A stretch of DNA of 64,000 nucleotides, taken from Betaproteobacteria bacterium. GTDB taxonomy: Bacteria > Pseudomonadota > Gammaproteobacteria > Burkholderiales > Thiobacillaceae. Shown in pieces: positions 44,362 to 53,394 of the stretch. How positions within the stretch are numbered: position 1 is the stretch's first letter; every line of letters begins with the position of its first letter. The DNA lies in NCBI GenBank assembly GCA_016234655.1, contig JACRAU010000028.1:24629-88628 (forward strand). Direction: 5' to 3'. The position numbers were made by a program, and so were the translations under genes. Below the pieces are notes generated by a model that ran no database searches, was not told where the DNA came from, and was given only the letters and a program-made list of their open reading frames with translations.

Positions 44362-45783
44362 TTAGCGATGCGCGACGTCCAGCTTGTCCACGGTGTCGAA
44401 CTCGAACTTGATCTCTTTCCAGGTTTCCATGGCGATCTTCAGTTCCGGCGAGCTCTTGGCCGCATCGGTCAGGATGGCCTTGCCTTCCTTCTCGATCGCG
44501 ACGCCCTTGTTGCGGGCTTCCACGCAGGCTTCCAGCGCGACGCGGTTGGCGGCGGCGCCGGCGGCGTTGCCCCAGGGGTGGCCCAGGGTGCCACCACCGA
44601 ATTGCAGCACGGAGTCGTCGCCGAAGATGGTGACCAAGGCAGGCATGTGCCAGACGTGGATGCCACCGGAGGCCACCGGCATCACGCCGGGCATGGAGCC
44701 GAAGTCCTGGTCGAACATGATGCCGCGCGAACGGTCTTCCTTGATGAAGCTGTCGCGCATGATGTCGATCCAGCCCAGGGTGGCATCGCGGTCGCCTTCC
44801 AACTTGCCGACGACGGTGCCGGAGTGCAGGTGGTCACCGCCGGACAGACGCAGACACTTGGTCAGCACGCGGAAGTGGATGCCGTGGTGCGGGTTGCGGT
44901 CGAGCACGGCGTGCATGGCGCGGTGGATGTGCAGCAGCATGCCGTTGTCGCGACACCAGTTGGCCAGGCCGGTGTTGGCGGTGAAGCCGCCGGTCAGGTA
45001 GTCGTGCATGATGATCGGCGTGCCGAGTTCCTTGGCGTATTCGGCGCGCTTGTACATCTCTTCCGGGGTCGGTGCGGTGACGTTCAGGTAGTGACCCTTG
45101 CGTTCGCCGGTTTCGCGCTCGGCCTTCTCGATGGCTTCCTGCACGAAGTCGAAACGGTCACGCCAACGCATGAAGGGCTGGCTGTTGACGTTCTCGTCGT
45201 CCTTGGTGAAGTCCAGGCCACCGCGCAGACATTCATACACGGCACGGCCGTAGTTCTTGGCCGACAGGCCCAGCTTGGGCTTGATGGTGCAGCCCAGCAT
45301 CGGGCGGCCGTACTTGTTCATTTTGTCGCGCTCGACCTGGATGCCGTTGGGCGGGCCGCCGCAGGTTTTCACGTAGGCGATCGGGAAGCGGATGTCTTCC
45401 AGGCGCAGGGCGCGCAGGGCCTTGAAGCCGAACACGTTACCGACCAGCGAGGTCAGCACGTTGACGATGGAACCTTCCTCGAACAGGTCGATCGGGTAGG
45501 CCACGAAGGCGTAGAAGCAGGTGTCGTCACCGGGCACGTCTTCGATGCGATAGGCGCGGCCCTTGTAGTAATCCAGGTCGGTCAGCAGGTCGGTCCACAC
45601 CGTGGTCCAGGTGCCGGTGGACGATTCGGCGGCCACTGCAGCGGCCACTTCTTCGCGGTCCACGCCCGGCTGGGGGGTGACCTTGAAGCAGGCCAGGATG
45701 TCGGTGTCCTTCGGGGTGTACTCGGGGGTCCAGTAGGTCTGGCGGTATTCTTTAACGCCAGCGTTGTAGGTCTTCACAGCCAT
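44362..45783 (-). CDS. cbbL: RuBisCO large subunit, form IA
   Basis: 473 residues from the ATG at 45783 preceded by AGGAGA. Active-site blocks: [11 protein letters not shown], the carbamylated-Lys region [23 protein letters not shown], and loop 6 [12 protein letters not shown]. Length and sequence fit bacterial form IA. No carboxysome genes are nearby and cbbQ/cbbO follow, so it is the form IAq non-carboxysomal type. A divergent cbbR lies 131 bp upstream. Confidence 0.98.
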   Translation of the reverse strand: MAVKTYNAGVKEYRQTYWTPEYTPKDTDILACFKVTPQPGVDREEVAAAVAAESSTGTWTTVWTDLLTDLDYYKGRAYRIEDVPGDDTCFYAFVAYPIDLFEEGSIVNVLTSLVGNVFGFKALRALRLEDIRFPIAYVKTCGGPPNGIQVERDKMNKYGRPMLGCTIKPKLGLSAKNYGRAVYECLRGGLDFTKDDENVNSQPFMRWRDRFDFVQEAIEKAERETGERKGHYLNVTAPTPEEMYKRAEYAKELGTPIIMHDYLTGGFTANTGLANWCRDNGMLLHIHRAMHAVLDRNPHHGIHFRVLTKCLRLSGGDHLHSGTVVGKLEGDRDATLGWIDIMRDSFIKEDRSRGIMFDQDFGSMPGVMPVASGGIHVWHMPALVTIFGDDSVLQFGGGTLGHPWGNAAGAAANRVALEACVEARNKGVAIEKEGKAILTDAAKSSPELKIAMETWKEIKFEFDTVDKLDVAHR

Positions 45784-45802
45784 CACATCTCTCCTTAGCA
45801 AG

Positions 45803-45839
45803 GATTCGTCGAAACCTCTCAATCCGAGGTGGACGAATC
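45803..45839 (-). promoter_or_regulatory. Leader hairpin in the cbbL 5' region
   Basis: GATTCGTC / GACGAATC form an 8-bp outer stem and ACCTC / GAGGT an inner stem. It lies 20 bases before the cbbL ATG and leaves the AGGAGA free. Could be an RNA element or an operator. Confidence 0.5.
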
Positions 45840-45887
45840 TTGCCGGGCGCGAAGCATCAATAACAGTCACTTTTTTCTATATTATGC

Positions 45888-45903
45888 ATAGATGATTATC
45901 TAT
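45888..45903. promoter_or_regulatory. Candidate CbbR operator, cbbL-cbbR
   Basis: ATAGATGATTATCTAT is a perfect dyad (ATAGAT / ATCTAT) in AT-rich DNA, 11 bases before the cbbR ATG and upstream of cbbL. It fits a LysR-type T-N11-A site for autoregulation and activation. Confidence 0.65.
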
Positions 45904-45914
45904 AATCGTTTGCC

Positions 45915-46895
45915 ATGAGACACCGCACCACATTCCGCCAATTGGAGATCTTCGAGGCCATCGCCCGCCTGGGCAGCTTCACCCGCGCCGCCGAGGAACT
46001 GCACCTCACCCAGCCCACCATCTCCATGCAGATGAAGAAGCTCACCGACATCGTCGGCGCGCCGCTGCTCGAACAAGTGGGCAAGAAGGTGCGGCTCACC
46101 GATGCCGGCCGCGAGCTGGCCCAGGCCAGCCGCGAGGTCTTCGGCACGCTCGACCGCTTCACCATGTCGATGGCCGAACGCCAGGGCATGAAGAAGGGCC
46201 GGCTCAAGTTGATGGCCATCACCACCGCCTCCTACTTCGCACCGCGCCTGCTGGGCGAATTCGCCAAGCGCCACCCCGGCATCGAGGTCTCGCTGAAAGT
46301 GACCAACCGCGAGCAAGTGCTGGCCAGCATGGCCGACAACCTGGACGACCTCTACCTGCTCGGCCAACCGCCGGAAGAAATCGACGTCGTCGCCCAACCG
46401 TTCATGGACAACCCCTTGGTCGTGCTGGCCGCGCCCGACCACCCGCTGGCCGGCAAGAAAAAAATTCCGCTCAAACGCCTGGCCCAAGAACCCTGGCTCA
46501 TGCGCGAGCCCGGCTCGGGCACGCGCAAGGCCATCGAGCGCCTGTTCGCCCAGCACGGCCTGGATATCCGGCCGAGACTGGAACTGGGCAGCAACGAGGC
46601 GGTCAAGCAGGCCATCCTCGCGGGGCTAGGCATCTCCGCCCTGTCCTGCCACGCCCTGGCCCTGCACCAGGCCGACCAGTTCGCCGTGCTCGACGCCCAG
46701 GGCTTTCCCATCCGGCGCCACTGGTACGCGGTCTACCCGGCCGGGCGCCAGCCTTCGGTGGTGGCGCGGGCGTTCATCGATTTTCTGCTGGAGCAGGAAA
46801 AGACCTCGGCCTGTGCGCCGGAGGGGGGCGGGGCGTGTTGCGAGGTGGGGTGCGGCAAACAGAGGAAGATGGCGGGGAAGTCGAGGACGCGCTAG
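45915..46895 (+). CDS. cbbR: CbbR-like LysR regulator (form I)
   Basis: This encodes 326 residues. The N-terminal winged helix FRQLEIFEAIARLGSFTRAAEELHLTQPTISMQMKKLTD is followed by a LysR co-inducer domain. It is divergent from cbbL and would activate it in response to metabolites such as RuBP or NADPH. The C-terminus has an extra Cys-rich tail (SACAPEGGGACCEVGC) of about 30 residues. The 3' end is duplicated at 48.2 kb. Confidence 0.92.
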   Translation: MRHRTTFRQLEIFEAIARLGSFTRAAEELHLTQPTISMQMKKLTDIVGAPLLEQVGKKVRLTDAGRELAQASREVFGTLDRFTMSMAERQGMKKGRLKLMAITTASYFAPRLLGEFAKRHPGIEVSLKVTNREQVLASMADNLDDLYLLGQPPEEIDVVAQPFMDNPLVVLAAPDHPLAGKKKIPLKRLAQEPWLMREPGSGTRKAIERLFAQHGLDIRPRLELGSNEAVKQAILAGLGISALSCHALALHQADQFAVLDAQGFPIRRHWYAVYPAGRQPSVVARAFIDFLLEQEKTSACAPEGGGACCEVGCGKQRKMAGKSRTR

Positions 46896-47011
46896 AGAGG
46901 CTGTCGGCTTGATGACCTGTCAGCCAGGCTGCTTCCCAGCCGAGGCGGCCATTGCTGGCGGCCACCGGTTTCCTTGTTGGGAGGTAGGTGAGTTCCCGCC
47001 AGCACAATCGA

Positions 47012-47123
47012 ATAACATATGAGTTATCTACCAACAAAATAAATATAACATACAGGTTATTTAACTGTTGATATGCGATAGCCTATGTGTTATTAATCAT
47101 GCGCCTCATAACACATAGGCTAT
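47012..47123 (+). promoter_or_regulatory. Array of four palindromic operators upstream of the Xre gene
   Basis: ATAACATATGAGTTAT (47012-47027), ATAACATACAGGTTAT (47045-47060), ATAGCCTATGTGTTAT (47078-47093) and ATAACACATAGGCTAT (47108-47123) share ATAAC-N6-GTTAT form. Centres are 33, 33 and 30 bp apart, near three helical turns. The last two overlap a perfect 19-bp inverted repeat (47075-47093 / 47108-47126) that ends one base before the ATG. Confidence 0.75.
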
Positions 47124-47127
47124 CGCC

Positions 47128-47598
47128 ATGCGCTCCGCAGATCGTGCTTCGGCCCGCCGCCAACTCGACAAACGCCTTGCCGTCCTCGGCAATTCCCAAG
47201 CCCTGACCCGCCCGCCGCGCGGATGGGTCAAGGCCATCCGCGAAGCGCTGGGCATGACCACCGCCCAGCTGGCAAAGCGCATGGGGGTCAGCCAGCCGCG
47301 CGTCGTCACGCTGGAGAAGGCCGAAGCAAATGGCGCGATCACCCTGGAGAGTCTCGAACGGGCAGCGCGCGCGCTGGATTGCCGCCTCGTCTATGCGCTG
47401 GTGCCCCGGCAATCGCTCGATGAATTGATCGAAGAGCAGGCGCTCCGTCTCGCCAGAAAGCGGCTTGCAGCGACTAGCCACACCATGTCCCTTGAAGCGC
47501 AAGGCGTCGGCAAGGAGGATGAAAGCGAGCAGCTCAAGCGATTGGTGCGGCAAATCATCGAGAAGGCCGGCTCCGAGCTGTGGGAGGAAGATTCGTGA
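47128..47598 (+). CDS. Mobile mystery protein A (Xre-type antitoxin/regulator)
   Basis: 156 residues with an Xre helix-turn-helix in WVKAIREALGMTTAQLAKRMGVSQPRVVTLEKAEANGAITLESLERAARALDC. The whole sequence fits the family called mobile mystery protein A, always paired with protein B. The ATG is at 47128, with the operator array directly upstream; I see no strong ribosome-binding site. The likely role is antitoxin and repressor of its own operon. It overlaps the next gene (GTGA). Confidence 0.87.
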   Translation: MRSADRASARRQLDKRLAVLGNSQALTRPPRGWVKAIREALGMTTAQLAKRMGVSQPRVVTLEKAEANGAITLESLERAARALDCRLVYALVPRQSLDELIEEQALRLARKRLAATSHTMSLEAQGVGKEDESEQLKRLVRQIIEKAGSELWEEDS

Positions 47599-48182
47599 CC
47601 GATCCGCTGTTCGAACAGGATGACGCGGCCACGCCGCTGACGCATGAAGAGCGCGAGGGATTGATCCCATCCTACATCACGCTGCGCCACGAACTGAACG
47701 AGGCGGAGCAGGCGAACATCCTGCAAGCCGAGGGCTGGGCCTTTGCGCGCAAGCGCGACGTGCTGGACGAGAAGTTTCTGAAGACGCTGCACAAGCGGAT
47801 GTTTGGCCGGGTCTGGCACTGGGCCGGGGAATTCCGCCTGACCGAGCGCAACATCGGGGTGCCTTCCCATCGCATCGGAGTCGATCTGCGGAATCTGCTG
47901 GAGGATGGTCGCTGCTGGATCGAGCACGGCACCTATCCGCCGGACGAGATCGCGGCACGGTTTCATCACCGGCTGGTTCTGATTCATCCCTTCCCCAACG
48001 GCAACGGCCGTCATGCACGCATGGCCACAGACCTGCTCCTGGCCGCCCTTGGCCAGCCGCGCTTTTCATGGGGCTGGGTCAATCTGATCGATGCCGGCGA
48101 AACTCGGCAGGCCTATGTCGCCGCCCTGCGCGCAGCCGACGGACGCAACATCAAGCCACTGCTGGAATTCGTGCGCTCGTAA
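47595..48182 (+). CDS. Mobile mystery protein B (Fic-domain toxin)
   Basis: 195 residues from GTG 47595, overlapping the Xre stop as GTGA, with GGGAGGAA upstream. The Fic active motif HPFPNGNGRHAR is complete, so it could transfer AMP or another nucleotide to a target. No inhibitory (S/T)xxxE(G/N) helix is evident, so control may rest with protein A. Family name: mobile mystery protein B. Confidence 0.9.
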   Translation: MTDPLFEQDDAATPLTHEEREGLIPSYITLRHELNEAEQANILQAEGWAFARKRDVLDEKFLKTLHKRMFGRVWHWAGEFRLTERNIGVPSHRIGVDLRNLLEDGRCWIEHGTYPPDEIAARFHHRLVLIHPFPNGNGRHARMATDLLLAALGQPRFSWGWVNLIDAGETRQAYVAALRAADGRNIKPLLEFVRS

Positions 48183-48190
48183 GATTCGCC

Positions 48191-48514
48191 GCGCCAAACG
48201 GCCATCCGCTGGCCGGCAACGAGGCGGTCAAGCAGGCCATCCTGGCCGGCTTAGGCATCTCCGCCCTGTCCTGCCACGCCCTCGCCCTGCACCAGGCCGG
48301 CCAGTTTGCCGTGCTCAACGCCCAGGGCTTCCCCATCCGGCGCCACTGGTACGCGGTCTACCCGGCCAGCCGGCAACCCTCGGTGGTGGCGCGGGCGTTC
48401 ATCAACTTTTTGCTGGAGCAGAAAAAGACCTCGGCCTGCGCGCCGGAGGGGGACGGGGCGTGTTGTGAGGTGGGGTGCTGTGACCGCAAAATCAGGCGGC
48501 AGAAAAAACACTAG
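48191..48514 (+). pseudogene. Partial, internally deleted copy of the cbbR 3' end
   Basis: The segment reads APNGHPLAG then NEAVKQAILAGLGISALSC to the Cys-rich tail, nearly identical to the neighbouring cbbR. About 140 bp of cbbR (46457-46592) are missing between two GGCAA direct repeats. It lacks the DNA-binding part and a start. Confidence 0.85.
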
Positions 48515-48604
48515 AACGATCATCAGACCACATGTAGCAACCAACAGACTGAGCTAGAATGCTGTTCACACAGGTGGTGAAGACCATAGCAAGGGGCGCC
48601 TCGC

Positions 48605-49231
48605 ATGCATAGACTCGAAGAATGTCGTTTCTGCCATATCCTAGCTGGCCAGCAATTCAATGGCTCGGTGGACAAGCCCATTGATGTCTGTGACGACTAC
48701 ATCTCAATGGCATCAATAGGCGCATTAATAGAAGGCTGGTCTCTAGTAGTCCCACGCGAACACTGCCTGTCATTACGTGACCACTACAAATCGTCAACTT
48801 TCTTTCAATTCGTACAATCCAACGTCCAGAATGTCGAGCGGCAATATGGCCCCGCCATAATTTTTGAGCATGGGGCCAATCACCATGGCTCTTTAACAAG
48901 CTGCGGGACAGACCATGCTCATCTCCACATCGTACCCCAGCCTTTCCCTATCAATGCCATGTTAGAGAACAGCGGTATTTCAGGATGGCAGAAGATACCT
49001 GCCTCGCAAATTCAGTCCGCAGCTCATGACGCAGAATATTTGTTCCTCTCGACATCGCCACTCTCAAATGATCCTATCGGCTTTTTCAAAATAGTCGACA
49101 CACCCACATCACAGTTTTTTCGCCACGCCATAGCCGCTACGCTAGGAAAAACAGCCACCGCAGATTACAAACAACACCCCCACCTAGACGTGTCCACCCG
49201 TACCGGCGAGCGCCTTCGCAGAGCCGCTTAG
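48605..49231 (+). CDS. HIT-family nucleotide hydrolase/transferase
   Basis: This encodes 208 residues. CRFCHILAGQ near the start and HAHLHIVPQ (His-x-His-x-His) at about residue 105-112 define the histidine-triad family. HIT proteins hydrolyse or transfer nucleotides (Ap4A hydrolase, GalT-like). It is the first gene of an AT-rich operon: 11 bp before the next gene. The C-terminal half is family-unlike. Substrate unknown; AGGGG lies before the ATG at 48605. Confidence 0.8.
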   Translation: MHRLEECRFCHILAGQQFNGSVDKPIDVCDDYISMASIGALIEGWSLVVPREHCLSLRDHYKSSTFFQFVQSNVQNVERQYGPAIIFEHGANHHGSLTSCGTDHAHLHIVPQPFPINAMLENSGISGWQKIPASQIQSAAHDAEYLFLSTSPLSNDPIGFFKIVDTPTSQFFRHAIAATLGKTATADYKQHPHLDVSTRTGERLRRAA

Positions 49232-49242
49232 GAACTCTGGCA

Positions 49243-49842
49243 ATGAACACACAAACGCCCGGCCCTATTGACACCCTCCATGAATCAACATTAGGCCCCG
49301 ACGCTGGCAGCTTGGACCCAACGGACGGTAGAGAAATCAATGATTGGAAAAGCCGCTATCCGCAAGAGGCCAAATCACAAATTCGGCATGAAGCTTGGTA
49401 CATATTCGTCATATTCGCCGCTTCCCTCGTCCTCATCTTGCTGACTTGGCAAGATGTGCTTGCACAGATTCTATCGGTCTCACAAGAAAACAACTCAATC
49501 TTGCAGAGATACGCTTACTATTGCTTTGCAGGCCTTCTTGGAGCGACCGTATACAGCATGAAGTATTTATATAGGGTCGTCGCGAGGGGGTGGTGGCATG
49601 AAGACCGAAAACTCTGGAGGTATATGTCACCCTTCATCGGCTTGGCGCTAAGCTTTATTATAGGCTGCTTAATCGAAAGCAAATTCGTGCCTTTAGGGAC
49701 AAAATCCAGCGCAGCCGCAATCATTGGCGTTGGATTCCTGGTTGGGTACTTCGCCGACCAGGCAATTGGTAAGCTACATGACATTGCCGATGTAATATTT
49801 GGCCCTACCGGCACAAAGCGGCCATCGGCACAACACAAGTAA
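49243..49842 (+). CDS. Hypothetical membrane protein of the AT-rich cassette
   Basis: This encodes 199 residues. An acidic soluble N-terminal part (about 1-45) is followed by four membrane segments (IFVIFAASLVLILLTW, YCFAGLLGATVYSM, FIGLALSFIIGCLIE, IIGVGFLVGYFADQAI). I do not recognise a family. It is flanked by 11-bp gaps on both sides, so HIT, this gene and the next form a tight operon. A membrane effector or anchor role is speculative. Confidence 0.6.
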   Translation: MNTQTPGPIDTLHESTLGPDAGSLDPTDGREINDWKSRYPQEAKSQIRHEAWYIFVIFAASLVLILLTWQDVLAQILSVSQENNSILQRYAYYCFAGLLGATVYSMKYLYRVVARGWWHEDRKLWRYMSPFIGLALSFIIGCLIESKFVPLGTKSSAAAIIGVGFLVGYFADQAIGKLHDIADVIFGPTGTKRPSAQHK

Positions 49843-49853
49843 TCGACTACAAA

Positions 49854-52463
49854 GTGGGTCTATCGCCAACACGATTCATCCGTAAAGTTGAATTGCGCGC
49901 GACACATCTCCTTGCGCCTAATGAAATTACACTTGAATCGGTAGGTGAAAAGGCATTTGGCCTTTGCTGCCTGCCCACCGCATGGTCACTCCCTTTTATT
50001 GTTATTTCATGCGAGTTGCTATCCTTTTACAAAGTAGCCACCAACAAAAACGATAAAGAAAATATTGTTTCTGAGATTGCCCACCAGGCTCGTAAAGCCC
50101 TCGATACCGAGGGGCTACCGCTCACTGGCTCAATGATTGTTAGATCATCCGCAGTATCAGAGTCATTGGAAGATCGCGGCAAATATCACACCACCCTGGG
50201 GAAATTTGAAGCACTCGAGCTTGCTTTACTAGACTGCCTGGCCTCGCTATCAACCGACAAGGAGCTAGCGAATGAACAAGTACACCTAATTCTGCAACAA
50301 GCCATTGCCCCCATAGCCGCAAAGGGCCACTTATCCAACGAAAGGCGATGCTACGAAGAAGCACGGGACTGGCTAGGCGAACTTGAAGGTGGCTCAGCTA
50401 GCCCCTTCACAATCAACCTGCGAAGGTGGCGACAGGAAAGCAATGACACAAAACTCGAGCCCCTGACATGCCACTTAATGGCGCTGATATCAAAGACATT
50501 AACAACGCCAGCTTGGTGGGCCTATCGACTAGGGATTAGGATTCATTTTGAATGGGTATGGGACGGCCGACGTATCTATATTGTTCAAGCCGATGAGGCA
50601 AAGAAACTGGCCGGCGTCACACCAATCCTGCCACTCAATGCCCCATCGCCATCCCTAGCCACATTTAAACCAAAATGCTTAAAGGAAATTAGCCAGACGC
50701 ACGCCTCCAAGTACAACAAAATTAAAAATGTATATGCATATCTAGCCCTAAAACTTCCAATTACAAAAATCTATGTTCTAGATGAGCCGAGCGTATTCGC
50801 CGCAATTCGAAGTGGATCGCCCCCTTCCGATTTACTGGCAGATCTAGCATCTTTAGTATCCGCATCCCTGGTTATCAGAACAGACCTAGCAACTGACAAG
50901 CTGGAGCTCCGCCAATTATTGCCAAGAACAAACGAAGTGAGAGATGTCACTTCGGCAATCAATTTTTTGAAAGAAACTCTAGACAAACTCTCGAGCCATG
51001 TAACCGACCCAATCGCCTTCATTCTTCACAACTTCATACCCTCCACATCTGCCGCCTTCGCTTATGCCGCACCAGGACAACGAAAAGTCCTGATCGAATC
51101 CCTCTGGGGCTTGCCAGAGGGGCTTTATTACAATTCTCATGACAAATTTGAAGTCGACACCACAATGTCGCAATTGTTAAACCAGGGTGCCGGTGTAATG
51201 GAAAAATTCCGGGTGCTAAAAAAACCAAGATTCAAACGGAATTTCGTAGCCCCAGATGAAAGTGGTAACTGGGTAAACAAAGTCGTGTCCGAACCATGGG
51301 ATTGGAGACCATCGATACAGAAGGATTCTTGGATAAAAAAAATAGCGTTTGACTCAAAGCGCATTGCCGAACAAGAAGACCAATCAGTCAGCATAATGTG
51401 GTTTGTAGGCGTTCCATGCTGGGCGTCACCCACACCCACAATCCCTTGGTACCACGAACCTTTCGATTTTTCTTTAGTACGAAAACATGGCACCAGCAAA
51501 CAAAAAACTCCATTTGATCGGTCTCTAGTCATCAAGACCAAGGCGGACATTGCTTCTCTAGAAAACGAAACAAAAAAAAGCCGCAGCTTAGTTCGGCAAG
51601 TCCGCATACGACCCCAGGAAGATGACTTACTTAGAAACAAGGAGCTTCTAAAAAACATCGGCGAGCTCACCAAGAAGATTGGTGCTGTGATTCTTCTTGA
51701 GGGAGGAACGCTATCGCACGCATACTATCAATTGGCTCAATCGCAAGCCGTAGTGGAGGTTCTTAATCCCTTTGATGCAAAAGAAGAAAAACGCGAGTTC
51801 AACAAATTGGTCCGCGATTACATCCCCTCTAAGATTCAGCAAGGTGGCGAAGCGGTTCGCGTAGCAAAGCTGGCAGGCGACCAGCTGCTTAGGGTACTCC
51901 GAGAAAAGCTAATTGAAGAATCTTTTGAAGCACTAGAGGCCGCCGATCATGAAGCCATAGTTGACGAACTTGCCGATGTAGAAGAAGTTATTGAAGCAAT
52001 TTTAGTGGAACTCCGCATTAAGCGAACTCAGCTACGTGACCGCCAGAAAATCAAATACAACAAGGCCGGCGGATTCACAGAAGGATATGTCCTATTAGAA
52101 ACCAACAATCCAACCCCCACACCGGAAAATAAAAATAACCTGTCATTGGCGCTCAACTTCGAGACGGAATTGCATGCGGGTTTACCAAACATCTCACTGT
52201 CAGCAATTCAGCCACCATCACCAATCCTTGCCAAATGGAGCGACCGACGCGAACACGGGTCTGCCAGTGAAAGGATCATTAGTTTGGTCGTATCACTAGT
52301 CAGTGACAGCTGGACCATAGAATCCCCCGACATAACTTTGGGTGATAGCCACCGCGACACTCTCCGCGCCCGCTTGCACGGACAACGGGACGGCGCAAAT
52401 CTTCACCTCGAGCTTTCGATCTTCACCACATCTCAGCTATCGTTATTCAACGATGAGAAGTGA
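49854..52463 (+). CDS. PPDK_N-like / MazG-like fusion protein
   Basis: 869 residues from a GTG. The N-terminal half has PEP/pyruvate-dikinase ATP-binding elements: SMIVRSSAVSESLEDRGKYHTTLG (about 93-115), WVWDGRRIYIVQADE (about 234-248) and KVLIESLWGLPEGLYYNSHDKFEVD (about 410-435), in an order unlike a standard PPDK_N. From about 648 a MazG-like NTP pyrophosphohydrolase domain follows (FNKLVRDYIPSKIQQGG, REKLIEESFEALEAADHEAIVDELADVEEVIEAI, then KAGGF). The phosphohistidine and PEP domains are absent. Codon use is AT-rich. The function is unknown, probably nucleotide metabolism. Confidence 0.75.
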   Translation: MGLSPTRFIRKVELRATHLLAPNEITLESVGEKAFGLCCLPTAWSLPFIVISCELLSFYKVATNKNDKENIVSEIAHQARKALDTEGLPLTGSMIVRSSAVSESLEDRGKYHTTLGKFEALELALLDCLASLSTDKELANEQVHLILQQAIAPIAAKGHLSNERRCYEEARDWLGELEGGSASPFTINLRRWRQESNDTKLEPLTCHLMALISKTLTTPAWWAYRLGIRIHFEWVWDGRRIYIVQADEAKKLAGVTPILPLNAPSPSLATFKPKCLKEISQTHASKYNKIKNVYAYLALKLPITKIYVLDEPSVFAAIRSGSPPSDLLADLASLVSASLVIRTDLATDKLELRQLLPRTNEVRDVTSAINFLKETLDKLSSHVTDPIAFILHNFIPSTSAAFAYAAPGQRKVLIESLWGLPEGLYYNSHDKFEVDTTMSQLLNQGAGVMEKFRVLKKPRFKRNFVAPDESGNWVNKVVSEPWDWRPSIQKDSWIKKIAFDSKRIAEQEDQSVSIMWFVGVPCWASPTPTIPWYHEPFDFSLVRKHGTSKQKTPFDRSLVIKTKADIASLENETKKSRSLVRQVRIRPQEDDLLRNKELLKNIGELTKKIGAVILLEGGTLSHAYYQLAQSQAVVEVLNPFDAKEEKREFNKLVRDYIPSKIQQGGEAVRVAKLAGDQLLRVLREKLIEESFEALEAADHEAIVDELADVEEVIEAILVELRIKRTQLRDRQKIKYNKAGGFTEGYVLLETNNPTPTPENKNNLSLALNFETELHAGLPNISLSAIQPPSPILAKWSDRREHGSASERIISLVVSLVSDSWTIESPDITLGDSHRDTLRARLHGQRDGANLHLELSIFTTSQLSLFNDEK

Positions 52464-53394
52464 CCTTAGTAAAATCGTTGGACACTAAAAGCTCCCGCTT
52501 CATTACCGCGTTAGAGTTCATCATATCAACTGGGTAAAACGGTAAACCGCAATCTTCCAACAACTGCCTAGTAAATGAAGTATCGTCATATGTAAGCAAA
52601 TAGTCCGCTTCCGATCTTGCAAGCATTTCACATAGCCGTTCATGGTTCAGCCGACAGTGCAAATAGAGTGGCTTCACCCCTGGTGTCATAAGCTTGGTGT
52701 ATGGTGGATCAAGAAACAACCTTGATGACTTTGATTTCAAGAGCTTTGGCAGGTAGCGAAAAGCGTCATCTTCACGAATCTCCAGCCTTTCCCTATGTTC
52801 ATATATCAGCTGAATGCGCTTTGCCAAGGTCTCTGGATACCAACGAGACTTAATTCCATTTCCTCGCTCTCCTCGCACAATAAGACCAGCCCCACCTGCA
52901 ATAACCCCACCCCTCCTACATCTATTTTTAACAATAGTTTGAAAAGCCAAGGTTCTGGTTGTTCTTGTTTTGGTCATCAAAACGTCGTTAACACTATCTA
53001 TGCTAATCCTGAACTTCAGGATTCTATCGATAAGCCAATGCGCATCAGATGAAAGAATAGTTTTCCAGACAGCCGCCACAGCTGCATCTTTTTCAAAAAG
53101 CACTGCTCGCGGGATAAAATTTTCAATAACAGCTAGCAGGGACATCGAACCACCACCTGCAAATGGCTCATAAAGCACACTTGACCCTGATCCCGCCAAC
53201 CACTGGCGAAAGATGCCAGACAACCAAGATTTCCCGCCTGGATAGCGAAAAGGGCTATAGTGAGGAACTGACGCGGTATTTTGCCCCCTCAAATTACATG
53301 CACCTTTCAACCCCGCCGTTTTGTCCTGAGGCGCCTTGAGGTGATCCAAGGTTGCAAATACATTGTCGTTAGTATTTAGCCGCTCGATAAACAT
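52447..53394 (-). CDS. D12-class adenine DNA methyltransferase (Dam-like)
   Basis: This encodes 315 residues. YSPFRYPGGKSWL (SAM-binding), YEPFAGGGSMSLL (motif I) and LFLDPPYTK (DPPY catalytic motif) define the N6-adenine class. The recognition sequence cannot be read. It converges with the PPDK/MazG gene and overlaps its end by 17 bp. GC content is low, as for the three preceding genes. No restriction enzyme gene is adjacent. Confidence 0.9.
   Translation of the reverse strand: MFIERLNTNDNVFATLDHLKAPQDKTAGLKGACNLRGQNTASVPHYSPFRYPGGKSWLSGIFRQWLAGSGSSVLYEPFAGGGSMSLLAVIENFIPRAVLFEKDAAVAAVWKTILSSDAHWLIDRILKFRISIDSVNDVLMTKTRTTRTLAFQTIVKNRCRRGGVIAGGAGLIVRGERGNGIKSRWYPETLAKRIQLIYEHRERLEIREDDAFRYLPKLLKSKSSRLFLDPPYTKLMTPGVKPLYLHCRLNHERLCEMLARSEADYLLTYDDTSFTRQLLEDCGLPFYPVDMMNSNAVMKRELLVSNDFTKVTSHR

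Noticed and set aside
43895..45783. Carboxysomal form I RuBisCO
   Set aside because: No shell proteins, CsoS2 or CsoSCA are present; cbbQ/cbbO organisation fits the non-carboxysomal form.
52447..53394. Complete restriction-modification system
   Set aside because: Only a D12 methylase is seen; none of the neighbours has a nuclease motif.
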